Assembly (NCBI RefSeq): GCF_000188695.1
Contig: NW_004754927.1
Span: forward strand, 540,311-592,692
Direction: 5' to 3'
Source: Salpingoeca rosetta
Taxonomy: Eukaryota; Opisthokonta; Choanoflagellata; Craspedida; Salpingoecidae
DNA length: 52,382 bases
Below the pieces are notes generated by a model. It saw nothing but the letters and a program-made list of their open reading frames with translations. It had not been told where the DNA came from and did no database searches. The position numbers and the translations under genes were made by a program. This document shows positions 1-12,372 of the stretch, piece by piece (within the stretch, counting starts at the first letter, position 1; each line of letters starts with the position of its first letter).

Positions 1-39
1 TCAAAACATCCATCCGCACGCGCGTGTACAGTTCCAGCC

Positions 40-2096
40 ATGAACCCGTCATACCAATCCTCACAGGTATACCCAAAGCGTTTCTGTTTCCCTGTGGTGG
101 TGTTTGAGCACCACAAACACCCCTTGTCTGGTGTCATCCCTTTTCTACACCTACACACAGGCACACGTGCACACGCACACAACACACACGCACACGTGCA
201 CACGCACACACACGTGCACCACACACCAACAGCCACACTTCAACAGCCACACTTCAACAGCCACACTTCAACAGCCACTTTAATCAAGGACATCACCCAA
301 ACGTAGCATCACAACACAAGCCCCTTGCAGCGGTTTATGTCACCCATCACAAAACACCTCCTTTGCATGCATTGACGAACCGGATTTGATTCTCGCGTAA
401 GCCTTTCCTGTCTTCCTCCAACTACACCAAATGCTCACCCTCTGCCTGACCTTATTGTTCTGTTCCAACCCCCCCCCCACACACACAACAAAACAAAGGC
501 CCCGCTGACCACGGCAACAGGGACCCAACAGCCGCTTCAGCAAGATTCGCCGCTGATTCCCAGCTTGCACCCGCTCAATGGCCCGGCGCAGGCGATGTCG
601 TTTGGTACGCGGCAGGCACAGGCACAGATCCCAACCACGTTCGTGCCCGCCACAGCGCGCGCCCCCGCGCCGCACAGCAATGGCGTAGGAGCCCACTACC
701 ACCAGCATGGCGCGCCCGCAGCGCCACCCATGTCTGCGCCCCCGGCATACACGGTCGCAGGGCCGACACCACAGCACACCTCTGCGGTCCCCGGTGCAAC
801 GATCCAGCCCCAGAACTCTACACCCGTGTACTCCACGGCAGGGCCCGCTAGCGCACCGCCGGCAACCACAGCCACGACCACGCCGCACGTCAAGGTTGCG
901 CCGCTGATTGAGGAGCATGTGGGCGATATCCCTCCTCCACCACCGCAGGAGTCGGGCGCAACTTCGTCCAAGAACGGCAACGGCAACAGCAAGGCAGCAG
1001 TGCCGGCCTTCATCTCCAAGCTTATGACCATGATCAACGACCACTCCATTGATCATCTCATCTCCTGGACTGAGGTGGGGGCTTTGCCGCGTTTCGTGTT
1101 TGTTTGTTTGGTTGTGTGTGTGTTTCCTGCGTTTTGTGTTCGTTTGCGTTGTGAACTTGTGCTCTGTTTGCCCGTTTTGTGGCATGTGCAATTGTTTGTT
1201 CGGTCGTGCGGTTCCTGTTTGCGATTTCTGTTTGCAATGGCTGCTGGGGGTGCGTTGGATCGCCACACACTGGCACTGGTCGTGTGCGCACGTTTTGTCA
1301 AATGGGCGCGCCAGTGACGTCCATGCGTTTGCCTCCACAAGCGCAACACACACACACACAACACACACACACACCACAACACACACACACACACACACAC
1401 ACCACATACACACACACTTACACATTTACTTGTCTGTATCTCTCCACAGGGCGGGCAAACGTTCAAGGTGCACGATGCAGCCACGCTGGCCAAGGAAGTG
1501 CTCCCGCGCTACTTCAAGCACAGTAACTTCACCAGCCTCGTCAGACAGCTCAATATGTGTAAGTCTCCTGCAAGCATGTTGAGCGCTGTTGGAGAGGGGG
1601 GGGGGACTGTCGAGGGTTGTGATGGTGACTGTACACTGTGTGCATATGTGCGCGTGCGTGAGCTTGTGTACGGGTTTGCTTCTGTGCAAATGCGTGCTAG
1701 GAATGCAGTGTGCATGCAGTTGTTGGGAATATGGATTGTTGAGAGATCTTCGTTCACGATGTTGTTCATGTTCCTTTGGCAGACGGCTTCCACAAGGTTG
1801 TTGGCGTGGACGCTGGTGGCCTTAAAACCGCGTCAGATCAAGTGTGGGAGTTTGTGCACCCGTGCGTGCAGCGCGACAAGCCACACCTGCTCAACCTCGT
1901 CAAGCGAAAGGTGCGGGTGAACAGTGTTTCAGTGCACATACATTGTTGTGTGTGTGTTGTGTGTGTGTTGTGTGTTGTGTGTGTGTTATGTGTGTGTGTG
2001 TGTGTCAGGCGTTGGTAGATGTGAGGGGATTATGTTTCAGACGTTATGTTTCCGATATGATGTTTCTTCCAACCCCCCCCCTAAATCTTGTACTTT

Positions 2097-2152
<56 letters not shown>

Positions 2153-2280
2153 NNNNNNNNNNNNNNNNNNNNNNNNNNNNNNNNNNNNNNNNNNNNNNNN
2201 NNNNNNNNNNNNNNNNNNNNNNNNNNNNNNNNNNNNNNNNNNNNNNNNNNNNATGAGAGTATAGAACAAGTTTCGCTCTA

Positions 2281-2336
<56 letters not shown>

Positions 2337-4170
2337 CGCACCTTCTTGGCACTCACCACCACAACCCGCCGCCACAACCCGCCATGCTCATCACCTCAAT
2401 ATGCACGATACCCGTGGCCATCTCCATTGTGCAGGAGGGCAGCGCGACGCGACGCAAGATGGCGCGCAAGGATGTGGACACCGTCATGCACGACCTCAGC
2501 GCAATGAAGGATGACCAGGCTGTCCTCACAACAAAGTTCCAGGACATGCAGAGGTAATCATGCGCGTTGTACCGTGTGCCTTTGCTGTTGGTTAAGAAAG
2601 AGGGGAGGGGGCCGAGGTGAGGGTTGCTTTCTGTGCATGGGTTTTCGTACGATGACATCCCTATCATTATTCGCTGTCCAAACTCCGTTCTCACCACACA
2701 TGCACATATGCACACATGCACACATGCACTCTCACACCCTACCTTTGCCCTCTGCACGGCTCGCCCTCCTCCTCCTCCTCCTCCCATTTTTAGGCAAAAC
2801 ACGGCACTGTGGCAGGAAGTGACGCAGCTGCGACACAAGCACGAGCACCAGCAACGCATGATCTCCAAGATTATGATGTTCCTCTCCCGCGTCGTGCAGC
2901 ACCAGCAGCCACAGACCATCAACGGCCCCGCAGCAAAGCGCGCAAAGACGTGAGTGTACACCTCCCCCCCTTGCGTTGCTGTTCAGGCTGGCGTGTCTTG
3001 TGTGGGTTGAAGTCGTCGTTTGGCTATCCCACCTTGTTTGGTGCTGATGGTATTGTGTCACCCACACATGGTGCAAACACGCGCGCACACACACATGTAA
3101 CATACACATGTAACATACACGCACACCTGTAACACACACATCTCGCGCGCACACACACACATCCCGCTCACACACACGCACACATACACGCATGTATCAG
3201 GCTTGCGCTGGAGCCGCTGTGGGATGCCGAGGACGAACTGGATGCGGACGGGATTGCGTCGCTCGACGATGTTCCGCTCGTACCAGGATCTGTTTCGGCT
3301 GCCGACGCCCTCGCTGCCGCACAAGCAGCCGTCTCTTCAGCCGTCGCCGCCACCATGCCTGCAAGCACTACCATGCCGGCAAGCACAGCCATGCCGGCAA
3401 GCACAGCCATGCCGGCAAGCACAGCCATGCCGGCAAGTATCCCGACGACGACTGTTGGCATGATGCCGACTGCGACAATGGCGGCAACCACGACGGCGCC
3501 ACAGGGACTGTCGCAGCTCGCGCCAGCCAGCAACGGCCAGGTGCGATAGCGCGTGCGCTCTTGTTTTGCTGCATGACGGCACACATCATTGTTGTCCGGC
3601 ACGGTGACACTCGCTTTGCACCACAGGCAATGTCCTCCTCCCCCCCCCCAAAAAAGCCTGTCATCCATGTGTGCTGAGCCTCACCTCATTTCTGTTCCTT
3701 GCTTGCACTGTCACATCGCCTACATCTTGTATGTCTGTAGACTCTTCCAGTGTACCAACCAAGTAGGTGTTTGGGAGGATGCTTGTGTGCCCATTTCCCG
3801 CCCTGTGTTTGTGCACGTGCTTGCTTGATGCGGTCATGCCTCGTGCTGCTTTGGTTTCCAATGCTTATTCGTCCTGACGCACACTCTTTGCGCCGCTTGT
3901 TGCGCCGTGTGTTTTCATCATCACGCAATTTGCACATTGCAGCCATCCATGACCGTTTGGTGGACCTCTCCAACAGCGAGCGCGTAAGTGCGCCTGTTCC
4001 CTCTGTGCCTGTTCCCATTGCCGCTGCTGTACTGTACATTCACCCGACAAGCCATCGTGTTGTCCTCACCCGCCTACCTGCTTCTCTCATGCTACTTTTC
4101 TCACGCTGCTTATTCCTCTTTCTTGCTTTCGCGCAACAACAACGACGACATTTGCAACACACACACACTT

Positions 4171-4223
<53 letters not shown>

Positions 4224-6544
4224 AACCGCAGCTGGCGGACGTCGAGAACATTGTTGGTCCGGAGCTGACGAGCAACGACGCGCGGCTGCAGCTGCAGCGT
4301 GACCGCCTTGCCCAGAGCGGATTTGACCCGAGCCTTCTCCACAGCCTGTGGGCGGCAGCTGGGGACGAAACGGCGCACGCACAGCACGTCGGTGGCGATG
4401 TCGACTTCACAGCGCTCACGCCGCCAACCACCATGGGACAGGTAAGCTTGTAATCTTCCAACACAACACGCATACACGTTTTTCCACGACATTACCACCA
4501 CACCACCACCATCATCCCTGCGAACCCAATGGCAACTTGCGCGCCCCTATCTGCTGGCCCCTCTTGCTTCCCTACCTGCCCAAGTACATGCATGCAAAAA
4601 AGTACTTCCCCTCCCCCCCTTCCTCTCCACCCTTTGGCCCCTGTCTCCCCACCCTTTTTCTCCTTCGTGGCCCAACCACTATCCTTCTGCCTCATTCCCC
4701 TCTTTCCAGTATCATTACTTCTTCCCATTTCGGTGTCCTCGCTGTTCGTGTTCCAGCCCATTCGCTGTGCGTGCATGTGCACACGCGTGTGTTGTGCCTT
4801 GTTTCACCCCCCCCCAAAGCCAAACCACCTTCCAAATGCAAGGTGCGCACTTTTTGTGCCAATTTTTTTTTCCAAGTGGGGTTGCACACAACACAGCGAA
4901 TGTCCAGCTTCCTTTCTCCAATCACGTGTGTGGATCAATTGTGTTTTCCGCGTGCCTGTGACATACCTTCAATGTGTCGCAACGTTTGTTCATTGGTCAT
5001 GCACGCTGTTCCACACCTTTTGCCATTGTGTGCGGGTTTTCTTCACCCCTCCACACAGCTGCACTGCGCATTACTGCCTTGCCCATACCTCCGTCCCCTG
5101 GAACCCCCCCCCTCCCTCTCTCTCCGTCGTCGATATCTAGCGATCCCAGCACACATGTGTGAGGGGCGCATTGACTTGCTATTGGGTGCAAGCTGCGTGG
5201 CCCAACCGCGCAAGCACACCACGCAGCGCTAACCACTGGTGTAGCCAGCCGTAATCGTGTGCGTCCGTGTTGCGTTTTTCTCCAAACACAACACATCCAT
5301 CCGCCGCCACTACAATGTGTACACTGTGCACGGCGTGCGCGGACGGTGGTCCCCCGCTTGCATTCCTCCTTCACACCCCCTCTGCGTCTTCTTCTTCATT
5401 GTACACCACTCGGTTTGTTTTGTGTTTACACATCAGTTCATGGCGGTCCCACCGCAACATCCACCACCACCACCACCACCACCACCATACCATCTACCAT
5501 CCCTCCCACCATCATCACTTCATCAACAACTTCGGCACCTTCTCCCATATATGAAATCACAGTTGCATTGACCCGCCCCCCCCCTTTTATTTTCGGTTGT
5601 GTTCGTCTCTTCCGCTGTCTGTGTGCCTGTCTTCTTTTGTTGTTGTTTTTTTTTTGCTGTTCGTTCGCGGTCGCGGCGCTGTCACGTCACAGCGCCGGAT
5701 CGCCTTGTCGTTGTCACCTTAATGACACTTCGCCCATGTCATCAGCAGGCCCAGTAGCTTGTATGTGCATTCGTCGCCCATGTTGGTGACCGTATCCTTT
5801 TCACGTCCCTTCTCTTTCGTGCTTCTGTTCTTTGGCTCCCCTTAACGATACACCTGGATGTCAAATCCCCTTAATGTGATGTTGCTGTTGTGAGCAACTC
5901 AAGCTGTCATTTCACATGTCTTAATTGACACCCGCTCTTTGCTGGGTTTTCGTGTTTGTTTACCGACTGTGAGGACAACCGTTACCTTTCGCATCTGTCG
6001 CTTCTTTGTCATCTCACCACCACTTGGCCCCTCCCGTCTTCCCGCTCTCTCTGTATCCCTGCCACCCTTTCATGCTGCCCATTGTTTGATTGCTCCCACC
6101 TTTTCTCCCAACCACTCTGCATGCATGTACGCGGGCCCACTCCTCGCTCCACCACCATCATCATCATCTTCATCATCATCATCAACTACAACCCCTCCCC
6201 CCCACCACGCAACAACAACTACTGCCACATCTCCACATCTCCACATCTTCATCTCCTCGCCACCTCGTCCTTGCGTTGCTGTTTTCGCCACAAAACAACA
6301 CAAACCAAAGAGTCGTGCTTTGTCTCACTCGCTGTTGGGCAACAAACAGAATGTCATGTACTCTCCGCTCGACCTGGACGTCTCTGGCTCCAACGAGCCC
6401 TCACCACCCCTCCACTCGCCGCCTGCCACCGCCACCGCCACCGCTGCCACCTCTACCTCCGTCGCGACGTCACTTGACAGCGGCTTGCAAGCACACGTGG
6501 AGTCTCCAGCTGACTTCAACTCGCCGCCCGCAAGCTCCGCCTGA
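40..6544 (+). CDS. HSF: Heat-shock transcription factor (HSF), 11-exon model
   Basis: HSF trimers bind nGAAn repeats and activate chaperone genes in the nucleus. Proposed exons: 40-66, 499-1074, 1450-1558, 1783-1910, 2435-2553, 2794-2949, 3201-3540, 3741-3762, 3943-3983, 4232-4441, 6350-6544; all join in phase, giving about 640 residues. An N-terminal Pro/Ala/Thr-rich region (about 1-175) is followed by a winged-helix DNA-binding domain (about 178-280) with the family hallmarks [20 protein letters not shown] and GFHKVV. The next exons encode an HR-A/B-like coiled coil ([20 protein letters not shown]), the trimerisation element. Then come a basic patch (AAKRAKT), Met-Pro-Ala-Ser-Thr-Ala repeats and a Ser/Pro-rich C-terminus. 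The start is the ATG at 40, giving MNPSYQSSQ then a GTAT donor; an exon further left cannot be excluded. The DNA-binding domain is certain, exon 1 and the last intron less so. Assembly gap 2153-2252 lies inside an intron. Confidence 0.9.
227..280. repeat. 14-bp tandem repeat in HSF intron 1
   Basis: The unit CAACAGCCACACTT is present in about 3.8 copies, directly after a CA/CACGTG-rich tract. It lies in the proposed first intron of the HSF gene and has no coding role in this model. Confidence 0.85.
2099..2152. repeat. (CA)n microsatellite left of an assembly gap
   Basis: A pure CA run of about 54 bases in the fourth HSF intron that runs into a block of N. A second pure CA run at 2282-2334 lies on the other side of the gap, so the gap is probably a collapsed or unread CA array. 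Confidence 0.95.
2153..2252. other. Assembly gap, 100 N
   Basis: Exactly 100 N, the usual placeholder for a gap of unknown size. It is flanked on both sides by (CA)n within the HSF intron between the last DNA-binding-domain exon and the first coiled-coil exon. Flanking exons join in phase without it, so no coding loss is expected. Confidence 0.99.
3355..3444 (+). repeat. 18-bp coding tandem repeat (MPASTA) in HSF
   Basis: Five consecutive 18-bp units beginning ATGCCGGCAAGCACAGCC; the first and last are diverged. They encode Met-Pro-Ala-Ser-Thr-Ala repeats in exon 3201-3540, after the coiled coil. The middle copies are identical at the nucleotide level, pointing to recent slippage or unequal exchange. 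Confidence 0.9.
3741..3762 (+). other. 22-nt mini-exon of the HSF gene
   Basis: The 22 bases between TGTAG and GTAGGT enter in phase 0 and leave one base. That base completes the first codon of the 41-nt exon at 3943-3983, so together they encode [21 protein letters not shown] and the frame into exon 4232-4441 is preserved. Without this mini-exon the 3943 exon would be read in the wrong frame. Inferred from splice consensus and phase only. Confidence 0.65.
4168..4222. repeat. (CA)n microsatellite before HSF acceptor
   Basis: About 54 bases of pure CA end eight bases before the AG acceptor of exon 4232-4441, on the sense strand of the gene. Confidence 0.95.
4442..6349 (+). other. Long last intron of HSF, 1.9 kb
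   Basis: This stretch lies between a GTAAGC donor at 4442 and a CAACAAACAG acceptor ending at 6349. It is pyrimidine-rich (long C and T runs, a CCA run at 5460-5487, an ATC run at 6157-6183) and has no long open frame with typical coding composition. It is several times longer than other introns here. A possible extra exon after CACATCAG at 5438 (His/Pro-rich) could not be joined convincingly at its 3' side. Confidence 0.5.
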
Positions 6545-7857
6545 ACAGCCACAGTCACAGCTGCCGCTGTTTTAAACCCCCACCCCCTTGTCTGTTAATC
6601 AAACAGCAGGCTTGGTCTTCCACTCCTTTGGCCTGCCATTATTTCGACACGATCCTCCCCTACCGCTATCACCCTTTTCACTTGTGTCCCTCGCTGTATT
6701 CGGCCTGCTTGTTCTTGCTTTTCGGACTAACATGCGCGTGTTTGAATCGAGAAAGAGCTGATGCCCCCGTTCCCCCCCCCCTTCCCTGAACGACCGTACC
6801 ACTTGTACTAGTGATCTGTGTTCGTGCGTGTGAGTGTGCGCGATCCTCTCTTCTTCTTCGTATTGTTCTCAGCTGCTATGACGGCGCGAGACGGTTGTCC
6901 TCCTTCCCATGTTCCTGCCCATGGCATGTCATCATTGAAGCGTTTATTGCCCTGCTTCCATTTGTACCGTAGGCGCTCCTCTGCTGTAACTGTCCGCTGT
7001 TGCTTCCCATCATGGGGATCACGTCTTCGTGTTCCTGGCTGTACTCGCCACAGTCGGCTGTTCCGGCTGTGTTGCTTGGTGTGGGTGGTTGTTGTTGTTT
7101 TGTTGTTTTGTTGTTGCGTTTTGTTAGTGTCTTCCTCTTCAGATCACTGTTTGTATCCTTTCCCACCCCTACGCTGATGACTGATTACTTAGCCTTCCAC
7201 GACTACATATTAAGTCATTCATTCGCCTGTTGTTGTGTTGTGTTCCCAGCGTGGCTATGCGCTGCCTTCATACCTTGTCCTCGCTTATACCTGCTGTATT
7301 TGCTTGCGTGCGTGCGTATGTGCGTGTGTGTGTGTGTCAGCGTGCATGCCTTGGCGTGGATGTGCGCGTGGTACGTGTGCATGCCTGTATTCGTCAGCCA
7401 CGCCTCGGCAAACTGTTTCGAACATAGGCATTGTTTCTGTTACACATGAATGAACAGCGTGGCCCCACAGATACACCGCGTCAAACGAAGCAATCACAAC
7501 AGTTCCCAAAGATGTTGGTCTTGTTGACTTTGCATTGGGCTCTATTGTGTTGGTCAACTGCTACCAGTCGCATTGACAGCAAACATAACCACCTCCAGCA
7601 CCACCACAACAACAAAAACAACACACACACACACACGCACACACACACGGACGGCCGCCTGTGTCACACCGTAGGCAACACCACCAAGAAAGGTAACATA
7701 ACAACATGCACACGCACGCACACATGCGCAGAGAAATAGTAGGAGAGACAACAATGCATGCACAGCTTCACGTGTGAGCGTGTGTGCAGTCACATGACAA
7801 GCACAATCGCGGGCGGCTGCCAGTTCGTGCAACAAAAAAAAACCGCATTGCATCACG
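6545..7857. other. Convergent intergenic region
   Basis: 1.3 kb between the stop codons of HSF (+) and the SH2-WW gene (-). It contains T-rich and GT-rich DNA, a short CA run at 7620-7649 and no reading frame with coding character that I could support. It presumably holds both 3' UTRs. I saw no tRNA or other structured RNA. Confidence 0.6.
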
Positions 7858-8224
7858 TCAGTTGGTATCTGAGTCGTAGCCCCACTCGTAATCGGAGGAA
7901 TCATCACTGCTGTCATCCTCAGCTTCATCCTGGATACAAGACGGGAAACGGGGGAGGGGAGTGGAGTCAGTGATGGGCCATGTCAGGGGCAGCAGCACAT
8001 CAACAAATTATGACGGTTGACACCAAAAACAATGTGCCCCACCCTCCATGTCAAGTTTGAAGGCAAAATTACAAACCTCAGAAGTTGCAAAGGCGCCTCT
8101 TCGGTTGGCGATTGCTCTGTGGATGGCAGATGCAAGCTGTGCATGTGTACGTGTGGACGTATGCATGTGAATAAATGACAGCACCCATCGACAGGGAGTA
8201 AGTCGTGAAGCACACGAGAGCGGA

Positions 8225-8277
<53 letters not shown>

Positions 8278-9691
8278 CTCCAAGCGAAACGCACCGAATC
8301 ACCGCGTCGACCCGGCGCTGGAAGACGGCCTTTCATTTCTTTCTCTGGTGGCGTGGACGGACTGAATAGCAAAATGGCAAGACCGCAGTTGTCACACGCA
8401 TGTGTTGACAAGCAGATATCAGTTTTCCGAGTGGAAGTTCTGCATGCATTCAAATGCACAGACTTGCAGGTATTGATGGATGGATCAAGAGAGTGGCAAA
8501 AGGCAAACGACGCAGCACACATGCGAGTGTATGCTTTCGTACATCGACTTCAGGGCGCTCGCAGCGTTGCGGAGCTGGTCTTCGAGATTGTGCATCAGCA
8601 CTGGCTGGCCAGTCTAAGCAACACGGTGCACAACACGCACAATGTTGCAGTTGAGAACAAGAAAGCGCAAACACGCCTGTACACGCAAAAACGCTTGAGC
8701 ACACCCACATGCATAGGTGTGCTGGCACACGAAATAGACTGAGAGAGCACACACATACATACACACTCAAAGGGGGAGAGAGAGACAAACACAGACACAC
8801 ACACGCAGCCAAACACAAACACAGACACAGACACACACACATGCATACACACAAACATATGCAAACACACACCTGCGTGGGACGGCATGCTGGCGGCTTG
8901 GCGGGTGAGTTGTGCATTGGTGGAGCCGGCGGAGGCGGTGGTGGCAATGGAAACAGGGCATCAAGCGTTGTATCGGATTCATCCTCCACAATCGCGGTAC
9001 CAACATCTCCACACAGGGAGTCTGCGCTCTCATTGTCATCATCGCCGTTGGTACTGCTGCCACCACCAACGATCATGCCTGCGCCATCTGCTTGTGAGCA
9101 CTGGTCAGTATTCTCTGCGCGATGTGCTGCTTCCGCTCCGAGCGGCATTGGCCCATCATCATCCGCCACGGATTGCACGGTGCGCAGACTGGAGTGCCGT
9201 GACGATGAAGACGCCAGCGTCGACAGCGTTGTTGTTTGCGACTGCGGGCTTGACGACGATGCCTTTGCTGCCTGTGCACTTGCCATAATCTGCGCTTGGT
9301 CATCGCCCACATGCGTCCACGCCAACGCTGCTGTGAGGCTCGACACACCGTCACCGGCATTACCGCCTTCGCCAGGCTGCGGCGTGTCAGCGCTGTGGTC
9401 GCGGTGCTGCTGCTCTTGCTGTCTCAGCATATGGCCTGCGTGGCCTGCATCAATAATGTTGAATGTTGCTGGTGCGGACTTGCCTTCAGGACGGGTTGTT
9501 CTGACGCCACCACCTCGATGGCCAGCAACACCGTCGCCGGTCACACGCACGCTGCTGCTGCCGCTGCTGCTGCTATTGCTGTGACTGCTGCTGCTACCGC
9601 TGCTGCTGCTATTGCTGTGACTGCTGCTGGTGTCGCTGCTGTTGTTGCTGCTGTGACTGCTGCTGCTGTTGCTGCTGCTGTGACTGCTGCC

Positions 9692-9728
<37 letters not shown>

Positions 9729-11105
9729 GTGTCGCTGCTGGTGTAGCTACCGCCACTGCTCATGTCATCCGGCGCGCAGCCTGTCGTGGGGTGGCAGCCG
9801 TCCGTGGGGTGGCTGCTGCTTGATCGCCGTCGTGTGCGCATGTGGTGCTGCACCCTCTCACGCGGCAGCCGCACGTATTTGCTGCCACGACGCACGAGGG
9901 CGTCGCCTGGGTAGTCGAGCGGCTTCTCCCACACGCTCTCGCGCGTGATGCGGTTGTAGTAGTACACCTCGCGACACACAGCGCCGGTGGCATCGTCAAT
10001 CAGGTCAGTGGTCAGCGCACACCACACGTACATGACCCTGCCGTCCTTGTTGGTCTTGCTGGTGGTGTTGGTACCGAATTGGCCTGTCGACCTGCCGCTC
10101 GCGTTGTACGACGTGACAGCGGAGGAGCAAGGCGTTGCGTCCCGCCCTGGCGAATACTGGCGGCGCTCACCATGCGAACGACTGCGCACGCGCTGTTCCT
10201 GCTCGTGCGCGTCAAATTGCTCGTGGTTGCTCGTGTGGTGTCGGTCCTCTTGCGGATGATATTGGCCGAGGGAATCGCACCGCTGCTGCTGCTGCTGCTG
10301 GTGGTTCTGTTGGTGTTGGTGTTGGTGTTGGTGTTGGTGTTGGTGTTGGTGTTGTTGTTGGTGGTGGTGGTGGATCTCTGTGGGTGTGGTGGGGGCTGGT
10401 CGTGTGCGGGCCGAGATGGGTCGCTCGTATCGCCTTGAAGGTTTTGTGTGGCGCGGTGGCACAGGTGGCACAAACGTGGTTTCGTGTGTGCGGTCGTTGT
10501 AGTAGTAGGGCTGGTTGTTGTGCTCCGGAGAGAACGCCTTGTGCCAGTGCGCAGGCAGTTCTGGCGTGCGTCGGCCGGGGCTTGGCGAATGCACTGCCTT
10601 GCCTTGCAACATGTTGTCGTAGCACGCATCCTCAAGCATGGCTGGCGGCGGCGGCGGTGTTGCGCTGTGCGTTCGCCGCGAGTGAGGTGGAGGCGGTGTG
10701 GTCACACGCACGCCTGCTAAGTTACCGCTGCTGCCACTTGTTGGGGTTCTTGGGGAGCGCCCGCGCGGAAGTGGCGCGGGGGACTGCTGCTGCTGCTGCT
10801 GGCAGTGTTGCTGATGGTGATGTTGTGGAGGTGCTGGAGACACTGCACCGTGTTCACTCATGTGCGGCTGCTTGCGGCGGCGCTTGCTGATGCGTCTGTC
10901 CGTGAGCGGGTGGGTGAGGAGGATGGTGGTGCCTGTTGCCTTGCACACGAGCGGCTTTGTTCGGTAGAAGGTGATCAGCTCTGTCAGGCGCGAGAAGACA
11001 CGATTGCTGATCTGAAACGTCGGCACAGACTGCGGGCCGTAACTGGCGATGATGCGAAAATGCTTCACTTCGCCTCTGCCACTGCACATGACCAACATGC
11101 GTTCA

Positions 11106-11180
<75 letters not shown>

Positions 11181-12305
11181 ATGCATGTTAGGGGGGAGGG
11201 GCACGAATGCGCTTGCATGGTGTTGAGGTCTTGTGGTTGAAATTGAGCTCCAAGAACAAAAGCACTTGCAATAGCAACACCAGGTACATACGCTGCACAT
11301 GCACGAAGCGTACAGTGTGACGTACATGACGGAAAGGACGTAGCATGAGCTGCTTTCGCTCGGGCGAACCATGTAGCAGCCGCTGTCGTTCTTGTGGCGT
11401 TCAAGCAGACTGATTGCCTGTGTGTGTATGTGTGTGTGTGTGTTGGCAGGAGGGGTGGTGGTGGTGGTGGTAGAGATGAGAAACGTCATTCGCAGATACT
11501 CACATGTCATTGCAGGCACGTACACACACAGACACACATGCAGACACATAGACACACACACGCACTCACAGCATACCTCCTTGCGCCGCAGAATGTGAAT
11601 GCCAGGTACACCCTTGGGTGGCGGCGAGTCGGAGTAGGCAATCTGGTTGCGATGGAGTGCAGGAGCGTCAATGTGAGCTGAGCCGTTGTGATGGCGTGTG
11701 TGGAAACGAAGGCAAGAAACAGCACGTGTGCGAGAAGGAATGGGGGAAGGCCGAGTAAAGAAGGAAGTGCGGGATGCCCATACCTGGATCTCCTCAAACT
11801 GCACGTGTCCAACCTCGTCCTTCCACTCAATGGGGACTCCAGAGTAGAACAGGAACACAGAGCACTCGTTCAAGTCAACCCTGGTCGTGGCCCGGCGCGC
11901 ATGCGCATACGTGTCATTGAGAGAGAGTGTGTGAGTGTATGTGTGTGTGTTTGAAGTGAGTGAGTGAGTGAGTGTGTGTGTGTGTGTGCGAGAGAGAGTG
12001 AGTGTGTGTGAGTGAGTGTGTGTGTGTGTGTGAGCGAGAGAGAGGCAAACGTGTAACCATGTTTGTGTCCATGTGCGTTCGCGCGCAATGGACCCAATGT
12101 GTGAGGACCAGACCTCCACTCACTTGAAGCTTGCTGCCATGGGTTGCACAACCTCGCGCACCGTCTGTTTCGGGTTCCACGCCTGTAGATAACGACAGGC
12201 GAAGCATGCACAAGTTGTGTTGGTGAGAAACAAAGCTAGTGAGTGGGTGCATGTGTGTGTGTGTGTGTGGAAGCAAGGGGAGGGGCAGTCTAGGAGGAAC
12301 GGCAA

Positions 12306-12372
<67 letters not shown>

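Noticed and set aside
565..567. TTG as a start codon for HSF
   Set aside because: A eukaryotic nuclear gene should use ATG; the open frame extends left to an AG acceptor at 498 and joins in phase to ATG at 40.
340..1425. Minus-strand frame opposite the HSF N-terminal exon
   Set aside because: Repeat-coded Cys/Val start and an antisense reading of HSF; splicing and domain evidence favour the plus strand.
3355..3444. CRISPR-like direct repeats
   Set aside because: Contiguous 18-bp coding repeats without spacers, in a eukaryotic exon.
7431..7739. Possible small plus-strand gene beginning MNEQRGPTDT
   Set aside because: Only about 100 codons, partly coded by CA repeats, inside a convergent 3' region, with no domain or splice support.
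8709..10438. Plus-strand frames of 200-290 codons opposite the SH2-WW gene
   Set aside because: They read through triplet repeats as Ala/Val/Leu runs; the minus-strand frame holds the SH2 and WW motifs.
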